A stretch of DNA of 64,000 bases from Planobispora rosea. GTDB taxonomy: Bacteria; Actinomycetota; Actinomycetes; Streptosporangiales; Streptosporangiaceae. Numbering within the stretch: the stretch's first letter is position 1; every line of letters starts with the position of its first letter. A program made the translations under genes and the position numbers. Of this stretch, positions 26,084-36,600 are shown in pieces. The stretch lies in assembly GCF_014648175.1 (NCBI RefSeq), contig NZ_BMQP01000042.1:1-64000 (forward strand). The letters are read 5' to 3'. Below the pieces are notes generated by a model. It was not told where the DNA came from, ran no database searches, and was given only the letters and a program-made list of their open reading frames with translations.

Positions 26084-27219
26084 TGGAGGTCGGCGGGATG
26101 GAGACCGGCGGGTTGAAGACGGCGGTCCGTGCGCGGGTCATGGACCACGCCGAGGTGCTGACCGGGCTGAGCCATCGCATCCACGCCCACCCCGAGACCG
26201 CGTTCGAGGAGCGCCGGGCGGCGGAGTGGACGGCCGGCGTCCTGCGCTCGGCAGGTTTCGCGGTGGAGGCGGGAGCGGGCGGGCTGCCGACCGCGTTCTC
26301 GGCCTCGTCCGGCTCGGGCCCGGTGACCGTGGCGTTCTGCGCCGAGTACGACGCGCTCCCCGGGCTGGGCCACGCCTGCGGGCACAACGTCATCGCCGCC
26401 GCCTCCGCCGGGGCGGGCCTGGCGCTGGCACCGTTCGCCGACGAGCTGGGCCTGACCGTGAAGGTGGTCGGCACCCCCGCCGAGGAGCGCGGCGGAGGCA
26501 AGGCGCTGCTGCTTCAGGCGGGCGTCTTCGACGGCGTGGACGCGGCGATGATGGTCCACCCGGGACCGTTCGAGACCGTACGGTTCCGCTCGTTCGCCCT
26601 GGGCACCCTGGACGCGGAGTACCTCGGCCGACCCGCCCACGCCACCCTCGCCCCGCACGAGGGCCGCAACGCCGCCGACGCGATGACGCTGGCCCAGGTC
26701 GCGATCGGGCTGCTCCGCCAGCAGCTCCCGCGCGACTGGCACGTCCACGGCGTGGTCACGGCGGCGGGGGAGGCGCCCAACGTCATCCCGGCCCGGTCGG
26801 CGGCGAGCTACGAGATCAGGGCGGCCAGGGCCGAGGACCTCGCGGAGCTGCGTGAGCGGGTGGAGGCCTGTTTCCGGGGCGCGGCCGTGGCGACCGGCTG
26901 CGAGCTGAGGCTGACCCGCCCGGAACCCGACTACCTCGACTTTCGCGACGACGCGGGCCTGGCCGGGCTGTACGCGGCCAACGCCGCAGCCCTCGGCCGT
27001 CCTGCTCCGGTCGAGCGCGAGCCGTTCGCGATGACCGACATGGCCAACGTCTCCCACGCGGTCCGCGCCATCCACCCGATGCTCGACATCGGCGCGGGCG
27101 GGGCCGTCCCGCACGATCCCGCCTTCGCCGCGGCCGCGGTCACCCCGGCCGCCGACCGCGCCCTCCTCGACGCCGCCGTCCTGCTCGCCTGGACCGCCGC
27201 CGACCTGGCACGATCATGA
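26083..27219 (+). CDS. M20-family amidohydrolase
   Basis: A 378-residue metal-dependent amidohydrolase of the M20D/AbgB-like group, which cleave acyl-amino acid amides. Seen: RIHAHPETAFEERRAAEW, the metal-ligand block CAEYDALPGLGHACGHNVIA, the catalytic-Glu block TPAEERGGGKALLLQ, and the dimerisation domain GRPAHATLAPHEGRNAADAM with a final HDPAFAAAAVTPAADRA. Its ATG shares one base with the Fes stop codon (TGATG), so it is translationally coupled to it. I infer that it cleaves the amide between 2,3-dihydroxybenzoate and the amino acid after Fes has opened the ester ring; substrate not shown by sequence. An ATG at 26098 is an alternative start. Confidence 0.85.
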   Translation: MEVGGMETGGLKTAVRARVMDHAEVLTGLSHRIHAHPETAFEERRAAEWTAGVLRSAGFAVEAGAGGLPTAFSASSGSGPVTVAFCAEYDALPGLGHACGHNVIAAASAGAGLALAPFADELGLTVKVVGTPAEERGGGKALLLQAGVFDGVDAAMMVHPGPFETVRFRSFALGTLDAEYLGRPAHATLAPHEGRNAADAMTLAQVAIGLLRQQLPRDWHVHGVVTAAGEAPNVIPARSAASYEIRAARAEDLAELRERVEACFRGAAVATGCELRLTRPEPDYLDFRDDAGLAGLYAANAAALGRPAPVEREPFAMTDMANVSHAVRAIHPMLDIGAGGAVPHDPAFAAAAVTPAADRALLDAAVLLAWTAADLARS

Positions 27220-27334
27220 CACCTTCGCCTTTCAGGCGTCCCCGAATCCCTGTGCTGTCACTGCGGTCTCGCAGGTCTGCGCTCATTCGCGAATTCGGCT
27301 GCTACACGTGTTCGATACACTACAGTGAGTTGCT

Positions 27335-28273
27335 TTGCCATCCCCTCAACATGACTCACTCATCGACCTGTTCCGCAATCGCCCGCAGCTGGCCGTGGAG
27401 ATCCTCCGCGACCTGCTGGGGCGTGACCTGCCCGCCACGACGCTGGTCCGGGAGGAGAATTCGACGTTCAACACCCGGCCCTCCGACGACCTCGAGGCCG
27501 ACCTGGTCCTCGTCCTGGGGCCGCCGGCCGGTCCGGTGCACGCCATCGTCGTCGAGATCCAGAAGGACACGTCCAAAGATCCCCGGCAGCTGGCCCGCTA
27601 CGCCGCCGCATCCTGGCTGCTGCTGCGCTGCGCGGTCACCGTTCTGGTGGTCTGCCCCGACGTCCGTACGGCCGCCCACTACGCCCGGCCGATCGACTCC
27701 GGCCTGCCCGGCTACCGGCTGCAGGCGTGCGTGCTGGGCCCGGATGACATCCCGGCCATCACCGACCCGCAGCAGGCCGCGGCCCAGCCGGAGCTGGCGA
27801 CCCTGGCGGTGATGGTGCACGGCCGCGAGCGCAAGGTGGTGGAGGCCTTCGCCGCGGCGCTGGCGGATCTGCCGGACGATCACGCTCCGAAGTACTATGA
27901 ATACGCCTACAGCATGTCCGCGCCCGACGTTCGGCGACTCCTGGAGGAGATCATGAAGTCCACCACTTGGCCCGTCTACAGCCCTTTCGCCCGCGAGCAC
28001 TACGGCCGTGGCCGGGAGGAAGGCAGAGCCGAGGGCAAGGCAGAGGGCAAGGCAGAGGGCATAGTGGAAGGCGAGGCGAAGGGCAGGGAGCGGGAAGCGG
28101 CCCGGATGGTGCTGCTGGTGCTGGCCGCTCGCGGCCTGGAGGTGCCGGACGAGGCTCGGGAGCGGATCACCACCTGCGCCGACCTCGCGCAACTGGAGGC
28201 CTGGGCAAGTCGCGCGGTGACCGCCTCGACCGTGCACGATCTGTTCGGCGAGACGGCCGGAGAGGATCGCTGA
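27335..28273 (+). CDS. Rpn-like PD-(D/E)XK nuclease family protein
   Basis: A 312-residue protein of the Rpn/recombination-promoting-nuclease-like family common in actinomycetes. The N-terminus PSPQHDSLIDLFRNRPQLAVE is family-like, and the PD-(D/E)XK core is ADLVLVLGPP then VVEIQKD, with the QxK element. A middle helical region precedes a charged tail with 12-bp-repeat-encoded EGKAEGKAEG. TTG 27335 is used as start because an in-frame TGA lies three codons earlier, which leaves no upstream ATG or GTG. No transposon ends were seen, so it is likely a free gene with nuclease or DNA-exchange function. Confidence 0.78.
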   Translation: MPSPQHDSLIDLFRNRPQLAVEILRDLLGRDLPATTLVREENSTFNTRPSDDLEADLVLVLGPPAGPVHAIVVEIQKDTSKDPRQLARYAAASWLLLRCAVTVLVVCPDVRTAAHYARPIDSGLPGYRLQACVLGPDDIPAITDPQQAAAQPELATLAVMVHGRERKVVEAFAAALADLPDDHAPKYYEYAYSMSAPDVRRLLEEIMKSTTWPVYSPFAREHYGRGREEGRAEGKAEGKAEGIVEGEAKGREREAARMVLLVLAARGLEVPDEARERITTCADLAQLEAWASRAVTASTVHDLFGETAGEDR

Positions 28274-28591
28274 CCGCTGGACCTGGGGCTCGCCTCGGGC
28301 GCGGGACCCCGGTGGCGGGCTGAGCTGAGGGAAAACTTGTGATCCGGGGAGTCGCGCCTCGTCGCGGGAGACGTGACTTCCTGGATCATGAAGGTGTGAC
28401 GGATGCTCCGGGGGTAGGGCGGGGATTCAGGGGTCATTCGCCGCCGTCGCCGCATCCACAGCTTTCGCGGATGCGTCCGTATCGATGCACGATCATCTCG
28501 GCGTGGAGACCGCCGTACCGGTTCGGTTAAGATCGATATTTCCCCTATGGGGGAATAATCTTCATAATGTCACCATTTTTCGGTGACCCAC
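28274..28591. other. Intergenic region with inverted repeat and palindrome
   Basis: No gene seen. It holds an inverted repeat, TGATCCGGGGAGTC (28340-28353) with GACTTCCTGGATCA (28375-28388), 12 of 14 positions complementary, about 65 nt after the nuclease stop, probably its terminator. A second element, TTCCCC (28540-28545) and GGGGGAA (28549-28555), is a palindrome just upstream of the broken membrane-protein gene and looks like an operator or promoter-proximal site. Confidence 0.6.
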
Positions 28592-29049
28592 ATGAAGGTG
28601 AGAGCGTCCTCGGTGAGGGAGAGGCCCGCCGAGCGCATGGTCTTCGCGGGCCTGGCCGGGATAATCCTTCCATTCATCGTTCTGCCGGGAGTGTTCGCGG
28701 CGGTCGCCATTCTCCCGGAACCTGAGCAGTGCGGGCACTTCGGGTGCCTGCAGGTCATCGCTTACGCGTGGGCGGGGGCCCCCTGGCGGCGATCATCCTC
28801 GCCTGGCCGCTGCTGTACCTGCTCCGGGTGCGCCCGGCCTGGACCGTCGCGCTGGTGGCTCCCGTCTTCCTGATGCCCATCTGGCGCCTCGCCGAGACCG
28901 GTGCCGGTGATCTCGTGACACTGATCGTGCTCAGCGGCGCCATCGCCTACCCGTTCGCCGCCCTGGTCACCATGCCCCGCCTCGCCCTGCCGTGGCGCGT
29001 CCTCCCGGCCATCCCCTTCGCCGCGCTCTATCTGATCACCTGGGTGTGA
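28592..29049 (+). pseudogene. Membrane protein gene with a 1-bp frameshift
   Basis: The first part (from ATG 28592) reads MKVRASSVRERPAERMVF, a hydrophobic segment, and ILPEPEQCGHFGCLQVIAYA. After the tract GCGGGGGCCCCC at about 28770-28781 the sense continues in another frame: LAAIILAWPLLYLLRVRPAW and VALVAPVFLMPIWRL, ending ALYLITWV. Adding one G (a G6 tract) restores AWAGGPLAAIILAW, so one base has been lost. Four membrane segments in about 150 residues. It could be a real mutation or a base-calling error in the G/C tract. Its 3' end overlaps the convergent exporter gene by 14 bp. Confidence 0.75.
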
Positions 29050-30454
29050 TCAGGACCGAGGCGAGGAAGGCGGACAGGAGGAAGGCGGCGGACAGCAGGA
29101 GGGCGGCGGGGTAGCCGAGGGGGAGGACCAGGCCGCAGGCGCCCACGCCCAGCGCGCCGGCGAGCATGCGCAGCGACTGGAACAGGGTCATGGCCCGGCC
29201 CATCACCTCCGGGCCGATGCTCGTGAACGCCGACACCTGGACCGCCGTGACCGCCTGGCCGAGGACCAGACCGACGGAGAACATGATCGCTCTCAGTGTC
29301 CACGGGCCGGGGGTGGTCAGGGCGAGGACGGCGAACAGGGCCGCGCCTCCGAGCAGGCCGAGCGCGGTCACCCGCCGCTCACCCCACCGGGCGCAGGTGC
29401 GGTCGACCAGGAACCCGGCCGCCATCAGTCCCAGCGCCTCCGGGAAGACCACCAGCCCGGCGTCCGCCGCCGAGGCGCCCAGCGCGTCCTGGTACATCAG
29501 CGGGAAGGCGAACAGCATGCCCATCAGGCCCGCCGCGGCGAGGGACGCCGTGGCGGTGCCGCGCAGGAAGCCGCGGTCGGCCAGCACCCGCAGGGCCAGC
29601 AGCCCGGCCAGTCCGGACCGACCGGATCCGCGGGGCTCCGGCACCTCTCCGTCGGCTGTCCCGGGCTCCGGGGCCGTGTCCTCGGCTGTCCTCTCCGCTG
29701 CGCCGGGTACGGCCCGCAGGCTGCCGCCCATGGCCACCAGGCCCAGGGTCACCGCCGCCAGCCCGAAGGGCACGTTGATGAGGAACGCCCACCGCCAGGA
29801 GAGGTGCTCGGCCAGCAGTCCGCCCAGGACCGGGCCGAGCACCGGTGCGAGGGCGGTCGGCACCACGATGTAGCGCGAGAGGCGCATCCGCTCCTCGGGC
29901 GGGTAGGCGGTGAAGAGCATGGTCATCCCGGCCGGGGTCAGCACCCCGCCGCCGATGCCCTGCAGCACCCGGAAGGCCACCAGGGACTCCAGGTTCCAGG
30001 CGATCCCGCACAGCGCCGAGGCGGCGGTGAACAGCGCCAGCGCGCCGAGGAACACCCGCGCCGCGCCGTACCGGTCGCACAACCACCCGGCGACCGGCAT
30101 GATCACTGCGAGGGTGGCCAGGAACGCCCCCTCCACCAGGTTGGAGGCGGCCGGGGTGACGCCCAGGTCGGTGGCGATGACGAACAGGGCCGGGTTGACG
30201 ATCGTCGCGTCCAGCCCGTTCATGCACATGGCGACGACGTAGACGGTCAGTACGGCCCCGCGCGCGGGCGACCGGGCTCCTGCCGGATCCGGTTCCGCCG
30301 CTGCGTCCGTTCCTGACGGGCCGGGTCCCGCCGTCGTTTCCGTTCCCGATGGGCCGGGGCCCGTCCGGTCCCGCGAGATCACGGGATCAGACGTCTCCGT
30401 CGAGGCGGACTCACCGGTCCGGACGGAGTCCTGCACGGGGGTGGCCTCGTTCAC
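29036..30454 (-). CDS. MFS exporter (DHA2/EmrB-like), likely siderophore exporter
   Basis: A 472-residue transporter of the drug:H+ antiporter-2 group. After a ~65-residue hydrophilic tail with PSGTE/PSGTD repeats come about 12-14 membrane helices, with the conserved motifs NGLDATIVNPAL (motif D-like), GWLCDRYGAARVFLGAL (motif A) and RVLQGIGGGVLTPAG (motif C-like). A charged loop (PGAAERTAEDTAPEPG) divides the halves. GTG 30454 overlaps the MbtH stop codon (GTGA), so it is the last gene of the siderophore operon. Export of the catechol siderophore is the natural role; inferred from position. Confidence 0.88.
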   Translation of the reverse strand: MNEATPVQDSVRTGESASTETSDPVISRDRTGPGPSGTETTAGPGPSGTDAAAEPDPAGARSPARGAVLTVYVVAMCMNGLDATIVNPALFVIATDLGVTPAASNLVEGAFLATLAVIMPVAGWLCDRYGAARVFLGALALFTAASALCGIAWNLESLVAFRVLQGIGGGVLTPAGMTMLFTAYPPEERMRLSRYIVVPTALAPVLGPVLGGLLAEHLSWRWAFLINVPFGLAAVTLGLVAMGGSLRAVPGAAERTAEDTAPEPGTADGEVPEPRGSGRSGLAGLLALRVLADRGFLRGTATASLAAAGLMGMLFAFPLMYQDALGASAADAGLVVFPEALGLMAAGFLVDRTCARWGERRVTALGLLGGAALFAVLALTTPGPWTLRAIMFSVGLVLGQAVTAVQVSAFTSIGPEVMGRAMTLFQSLRMLAGALGVGACGLVLPLGYPAALLLSAAFLLSAFLASVLITPR

Positions 30455-30645
30455 CGGGTCAGGCTCCGGGGCCGCAGGTCGGTCCAGTGCGCGGAGACGT
30501 AGGCCAGGCAGGCGGCGCGGACCTCGGGGCCGAAGCGGACCGCCCAGCCCTGCGGGACCTCGGCGAACGACGGCCAGATGGAGTGCTGCTCCTCGTCGTT
30601 GGCCAGGACGAGGAACGCGCCGTCGGGGTCGTCGAAGGGGTTCAC
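30451..30645 (-). CDS. MbtH-like protein
   Basis: A 64-residue MbtH-family activator that binds NRPS adenylation domains and is often needed for their folding or activity. The family signature is clear: NPFDDPDGAFLVLANDEEQH then SIWPSFAEVPQGWAV. GTG 30645 overlaps the synthetase stop codon (GTGA) and its own stop overlaps the exporter start (GTGA), so three genes are coupled. No second MbtH gene is seen, so it may also serve the glycine-using assembly line at 46417-58712. Confidence 0.95.
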   Translation of the reverse strand: MNPFDDPDGAFLVLANDEEQHSIWPSFAEVPQGWAVRFGPEVRAACLAYVSAHWTDLRPRSLTR

Positions 30646-33600
30646 GGGTTCAGCTCCTGAAGTTCCTGAAGGTCCTGGAGTTCCTGCAGCCGGGTCGCGA
30701 CGATCGCGCCGATCTCGGCGATCGGTCCCGGCTGGGTCATGTCCTTGTGGCTGCAGGCCACGTCGTGGTTGTCGATCACCCCGGTGACGTGCGGCCGCCA
30801 CGTCTCGGCGGTCAGCGCGTCGTCGATCGTGTCGACGGTGGCGCGGAAGAACAGCACGTCACCGTCGAATACGCGGGTGTCGAGGCCGCGCACCAGGTGG
30901 TTGGTGTTGAGGTACAGGTCCTTGAGCGACCTGAGCGTCTCCACCGGCAGGCCCGCCAGCGGGCTGCCCTCCCGGCGCAGCACCTCGATCGCCTCCTCCA
31001 GCGTGGAGACCGCGTCCGGGGCGAAGCCGCCCATGGTGAGCAGCGCCTCCAGCGCCTCGGCCTCGTCGGAGACCGGCAGGTCCCGCAGCCCCTCGGCCGG
31101 GTAGGCGTCCAGCACCGCGAGCAGCGCGACCTCCTGCCCGGCGAGCCGGAGCTGAACGGCCATCTCCTGCGCGATGACGCCGCCGGTGGACCAGCCCAGC
31201 AGGTGGTACGGCCCGGCGGGCTGGACGGCCCGCAGCTGCTCGACGTAGTCGGCGGCCAGCTCCCGCAGCGAGGCGGGCAGCGGGTCGTGACGGGCCTGGA
31301 GGCCGTAGATCGGGCGGTCCGGGATGTGCCGGATCAGGCCGCTGTAGCACCAGCTCAGCCCGCCCGCCGGGTGCACGCAGAACAGCGGCGGCCGCGATCC
31401 GGACTCCCGCAGCGGCAGCAGCACGGCCAGCGGGTCGGTCCGGGAGCCGCTCTCGGTGAGCGCGGCGAGCCCGGCGGCCGTGGGCGCCTCGAAGAGCGCG
31501 CCGATGGTCACCTCGGCCCCGAGCACCTCCTTGATCCGGGAGACGAGCCGTACCGCCAGCAGCGAGTGTCCGCCCAGGTCGAAGAAGCCGTCGTCGGCCC
31601 CGACCCGGGGCAGGTCCAGCACCTCGGCGAAGAGCGCGCAGAGCGTCTCCTCGCGCGGCGTGGCCGGAGGCCGCCCCGAGGCGGCGGGCGCGGCGGGCGC
31701 GGGCAGCGCCCGGCGGTCGAGCTTGCCGTTGACGGTCAGCGGCAGCGCCTCCAGCTCCACGATCGCCGCCGGGACCATGTAGTCCGGCAGCGTCCGCCCC
31801 GCGAACGCCCGCAGCTCGGCCGTGTCCAACCCGGATGCCACCGATACCGTGTCCAGCCCGGATGCCACCGATACCGTGTCCAGCCCGGCTGCCGTGGGCA
31901 CCGCGTAGGCGACCAGGCGCTTGTCGCCCGGCCGGTCCTCGCGCACGACCACCGCCGCCTGCTCGACCGCGGGGTGGCACAGCAGCGCCGCCTCGATCTC
32001 GCCCAGCTCGATCCGGAAGCCGCGGACCTTGACCTGCTGGTCGGCGCGGCCGATGTAGTCGAGGGTGCCGTCCGGCCTCCACCGGGCCAGGTCGCCCGAG
32101 CGGTACATGCGCGAGCCGGGCGGGCCGTAGGGGTTGGCGACGAACCGTCCGGCGGTCAGCTCCGGGCGGCCGAGGTAGCCGCGGGCCAGACCGTCCCCGG
32201 CGACGTACATCTCGCCCACCACCCCCGGCGGCACCGGCTGCAGCGCGTCGTCCAGCAGGTAGACCCGCAGGTCGGGGATGCCCTGGCCGATCAGGCTGCC
32301 CTCGCGGTGGTCCGGGGAGAGCGGCATGTACGTGACGTGCACGGTCGTCTCGGTGATGCCGTACATGTTCACCAGCAGGGGAGCGTTCGGCTCGGGACGC
32401 AGGCGCGAGGAGTACGGCCTGCGGGCGTACCACTCGCCCAGCCGCGACAGCTCCAGCGCCTCCCCGCCGAAGATCACGTACCGCAGCGCCAGCTCCCGCC
32501 CGTCGTCGGCGGCGACCAGCTGGTAGAAGGCCGACGGCGTCTGGTTCAGCACGGTGACCCGCTCGCGCGCCAGCAGCTCCAGGAAGTCCTTCGGGGACCT
32601 GCTGACCTCGTACGGCACCACGACCAGGCGTCCGCCGTACAGCAGCGCCCCCCACAGCTCCCACACCGAGAAGTCGAACGCGTAGGAGTGGAACAGCGTC
32701 CAGACGTCGCCGGGGCCGAAGCCGAACCAGTGGTCGGTGGCCGACATCAACCGGACCACGTTGTGGTGGGTGACCGGCACGCCCTTGGGCCGCCCGGTCG
32801 AGCCGGAGGTGTAGATGACGTAGGCGGCGTTGCCCGGCTCCAGCGACCGCTCCGGGTCGTGGTCGAGCCAGTCGTCCAGGTTCTCCAGCCAGTCCGGTCC
32901 CACCACGCAGACCGGTCCGGCGTCGGCGATCATGTAGTGCAGCCGGTCGGCGGGGTAGGTCGGGTCGAGCGGCAGGTAGGCGGCGCCCGCCTTCACGACC
33001 GCGAGCAGCGCGACGACCAGGTCGGCCGAGCGTGGCAGGGACAGCGCCACGACGCTCTCCGGCCGTGCGCCGTGCGCGATGAGCTTGTGCGCCAGCCGGT
33101 TGGCCCGCGCGTTCAGCTCGGCGTAGGTGAGGTCCTCCACGGCGGTTGCGTCCGGGGTCCGGCGGACCTGGGCCTCGAACAGGTCGGGCAGGGTCGCGCC
33201 GGGCGCGCTGACCAGGTCGCCGTTCCACTCCTCGACCAGCATGCGGCGCTCGCCCTCGCCCAGGACGTCCAGCCGGCCGATCGGCCGGTCCGGGTCGGCG
33301 ACGGCGCGGGCCAGCAGGCGGGTGAAGCGCTCGGCGAGGGTCCGGGCGGTGGCGTGGTCGAACAGGTCCGCGTTGTACTCCAGGAACCCGGAGCCGGTCG
33401 GGTCGAGGTTCAGGGTCAGGTCGAACTTGGCGGTGCCGGTGTGCACGACCTCCACTCCCGCCTCGGGGGCCTCCTGGTGGACGAGCATCACCTGGAAGAG
33501 CGGGTGCCGGTTGCGGGCGCGCGCCGGGTTGAGCGCCTCCACCAGCCGGTCGAACGGCGTCTCGGCGTGGTCGAACGCGCCCAGGTCGGCCGTCCGCACC

Positions 33601-36600
33601 CGCTGGAGCAGCTCGGCGAAGGACGGGTCGCCGGAGGTGTCGGTCCGCAGCACGAGCGTGTTGACGAAGAAGCCGACCGCGTCGTCCAGCGCGCTGTCGG
33701 TCCGGCCCGCGACCGGAGTGCCGATCGGGATGTCGGTGCCCGCGCCGAGCCGGGTGAGCAGGGCCGCGAGCGCGGCGTGCAGGACCATGAAGACGCTCGT
33801 ACGGCTCGCGCGGGCCAGCGCCCCGACTCCGGCGACGAGCTCGGGACCGAGGTGGACGGGGACCGTGCCGCCCGCGCCGCTCGACACCGCCGGACGGGGC
33901 CGGTCGGCCGGGAGCTCCAGCCGGTCGGGCAGGCCCGCGAGCGTCTCGGTCCAGTACGACAGGTCGGTGCCGGGCAGGTCGAGCTGCCAGAGCGCGTAGT
34001 CGGCGTACTGCACCGGGAGCGGCTCGAACGCGGGAGCCGCGCCGGACCTGCGGGCCTCGTAGGCGGTCATGAGGTCGCGGACGAGGGGCCCGGTGGACCA
34101 GCCGTCCCCGGCGATGTGGTGCAGGAGCAGCATCAGCACGTGCTCGCCGGCCTCGCCCCGGAGCAGGGTGGCGCGCAGCGGCGGCTCGACGGCCAGGTCG
34201 AATCCGTGCCGCGTGACCGTCCGCATCGCCTCGGCCAGGTGCTCGCCCGGCTGCCAGACCTGCAGCGCCACCGGCCCCGGGTCCAGGATCCGCTGCTCGG
34301 GAACGCCGTCCCGCTCGGGGAAGACCGTGCGCAGGATCTCGTGCCGGGCCACGACGTCGGCGAGCGCGGCCCGGAGCGCGGAGTGGTCCACCGGTCCGGT
34401 CAGGTGGACGGCGAGCGGGATGTTGTAGGTCGGGTTCGGGCCCTCGATCCGGTACAGGAACCAGAGCCTGGCCTGCGCGGACGAGAGCGGGATCCGGTCG
34501 GGTCTGGGACGGGGCCGCAGCGGCGGCCGGACGGCCTTCCCTGCGGGCAGGCGCGCGACGAGCCCGGCGGGCGTCGGCTCCTCGAAGATCGTGGCGATCG
34601 GCACGCGGACGCCGAAGGACTCCCTGATCCGCACGGCCAGCCGGGCGGCCAGCAGCGAGTGCCCGCCCAGGTCGAAGAAGCCGTCGTCGGCCCCGACGGG
34701 GGAGCGCGCGGGCGTCCCGGCGGAGGAGCCGGCATCGGCCCCGGCACCGGGCAGGTCCGGGTCCCCGGCACCGGGCAGGCCGAGCACCTCGGCGAAGAGC
34801 TCGCACATCGCGCGCTCCTCGCCGGTCTCAGGCTCCCGTCGGGGCCGGGCGGCCACCTGGAGGTCGGGCAGCGCGGCCCGGTCCAGTTTCCCGTTGGGCG
34901 TGCGGGGCAGCGCGTCCAGCCAGGCGACGGCCGAGGGCACCATCCCGGCGGGCAGCCGTACAGCGGCGAACTCGCGGAGCTCGCGGAGGTCCTGCCCGGT
35001 GCCGGTGGTCTCCGGCTCGGGCCGCTCCGCGGCGGTCTTTCCGGCGGGCGGATCCGCGGCCTGCGCCGTACGGGACTCCCCGGCCGGGACCGCGTAGGCC
35101 AGCAGCCGCCCCCCGCGCACCGTCACCGCGGCGGCGGCGACGGCCGGGTGCTCCTCCAGGACGGCCTCGATCTCGCCGGGCTCGATCCGGACCCCGCGCA
35201 CCTTGATCTGGTCGTCGGTGCGGCCGAGCAGTTCCAGCCGCCCGTCCGGAGTCCAGCGGGCCCGGTCGCCGGTGCGGTACAGGCGCGAGCCGCCCGGCCC
35301 GGCCACGAACCGCTCGGCGGTCAGCTCCGGCCGCCCGAGGTAGCCGCGGGCCAGCCCGTCCCCGGACAGGTACAGCTCGCCCGCGACCCCGGGCGGGGCC
35401 GGGTGCAGGGCGTGGTCGAGCACGTGGGCGCGGGTGCCCGGGACGGGGCCCTCGGTGCCGTCGCCGAACCAGGTGTAGGCGTCGACGGTGGCCTCGGTGG
35501 GACCGTAGTGGTCGACGGCCAGGGTGCCGCTCTTGCGGAGCGCGCGCCACAGCGCCTCCGGCACGGCCTCGCCGCCGACCACCGTGATCCGGGGCGGGTC
35601 CGCCAGCAGGGCGGGCATCTCCCGCAGGTGGGAGGGGGTCAGGTCGAGGTAGTCGATGCCGTGCTCGCGCACGTGGGCGGTGAGGGCCTCGGGGTCGCGG
35701 TAGGTGTCGTCGTCGAGCAGGTGCAGCTCGTGCCCGCCGATCATCCACAGGACCGGGTCGAGCGAGGCGTCGAACGAGAACGACGCGGTGTGCGCCACCC
35801 GGAGCCGCGCCCCGGCGGGGAACAGCCGCTCGCGATGGCCGGCGAACAGCGCGGCGAGCCCCCGGTGGGTCGCCACCACGCCCTTGGGCCGTCCGGTCGA
35901 GCCCGAGGTGTAGATCACGTACGCGGCGTCGCCGGGACGGGGGGACGGAAGGGCCGTAGGTTCCGCCGGGTCCTGACCGCCGGCGGAGTTCTGCGGATCA
36001 CGGCCTTCCGGAAACCGGAGATCGTCGCCCGCCGCCAGCCACTCCGGGGTCACGACGATCGACGGCCGGGCGTCGGCGAGCATGAACTCCCGCCGGTCCG
36101 CCGGGTAGGAGGGGTCGACGGGCAGGAACGCGGCGCCGCTCTTCAGTACGGCCAGCAACGCGACGACCAGGTCCGCCGAGCGGGGGAGCGCCAGCGCGAC
36201 GATCCGCTCGGCACCCGCCCCCTCCCGGACCAGCCGCCGGGCCAGCCGGTCGGCCCGGGCGCCCAGCTCCTCGAAGGTCAGCGACTCGCCGGCGCAGGTC
36301 AGCGCGGTCGCGTCGGGCGTGAGCCGTACCTGTTCGTCGAAGGCCTCGATCACGGTGCGCGGTGCGGCTGCGGGAAGCACGGCGGGCGGATCCGAGGCGG
36401 GTGAGCCCGGACCGGAGGGAAGCGCGGCGGCGGGGAGTGCGGCGGCGGGGAGCGCGGAGGGGACGGCGCCGGCCGGGAGGGCGGCCTCGTCCTCCTCGGT
36501 GAGCAGGGACAGGCGGCCGACGGGGGTGTCGGGCGGGGTGAGGGCCAGCGACGACAGGAGCCGGGCCAGCCGGCGGGCGTGGACGGCCAGCGCCTCCTCC

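Noticed and set aside
27335..28273. Transposon carrying the Rpn-like gene
   Set aside because: No terminal inverted repeats or target-site duplication were seen around the gene.
28592..29049. Programmed ribosomal frameshifting in the membrane-protein gene
   Set aside because: The tract is not a known slippery heptamer and no downstream structure stands out; a lost base explains it better.
30441..36404. A very long plus-strand open frame opposite the siderophore synthetase
   Set aside because: It is a mirror of the synthetase codons in GC-rich DNA, with no domain match; same for the long minus-strand frames at 46480-50838 and 52593-57131.
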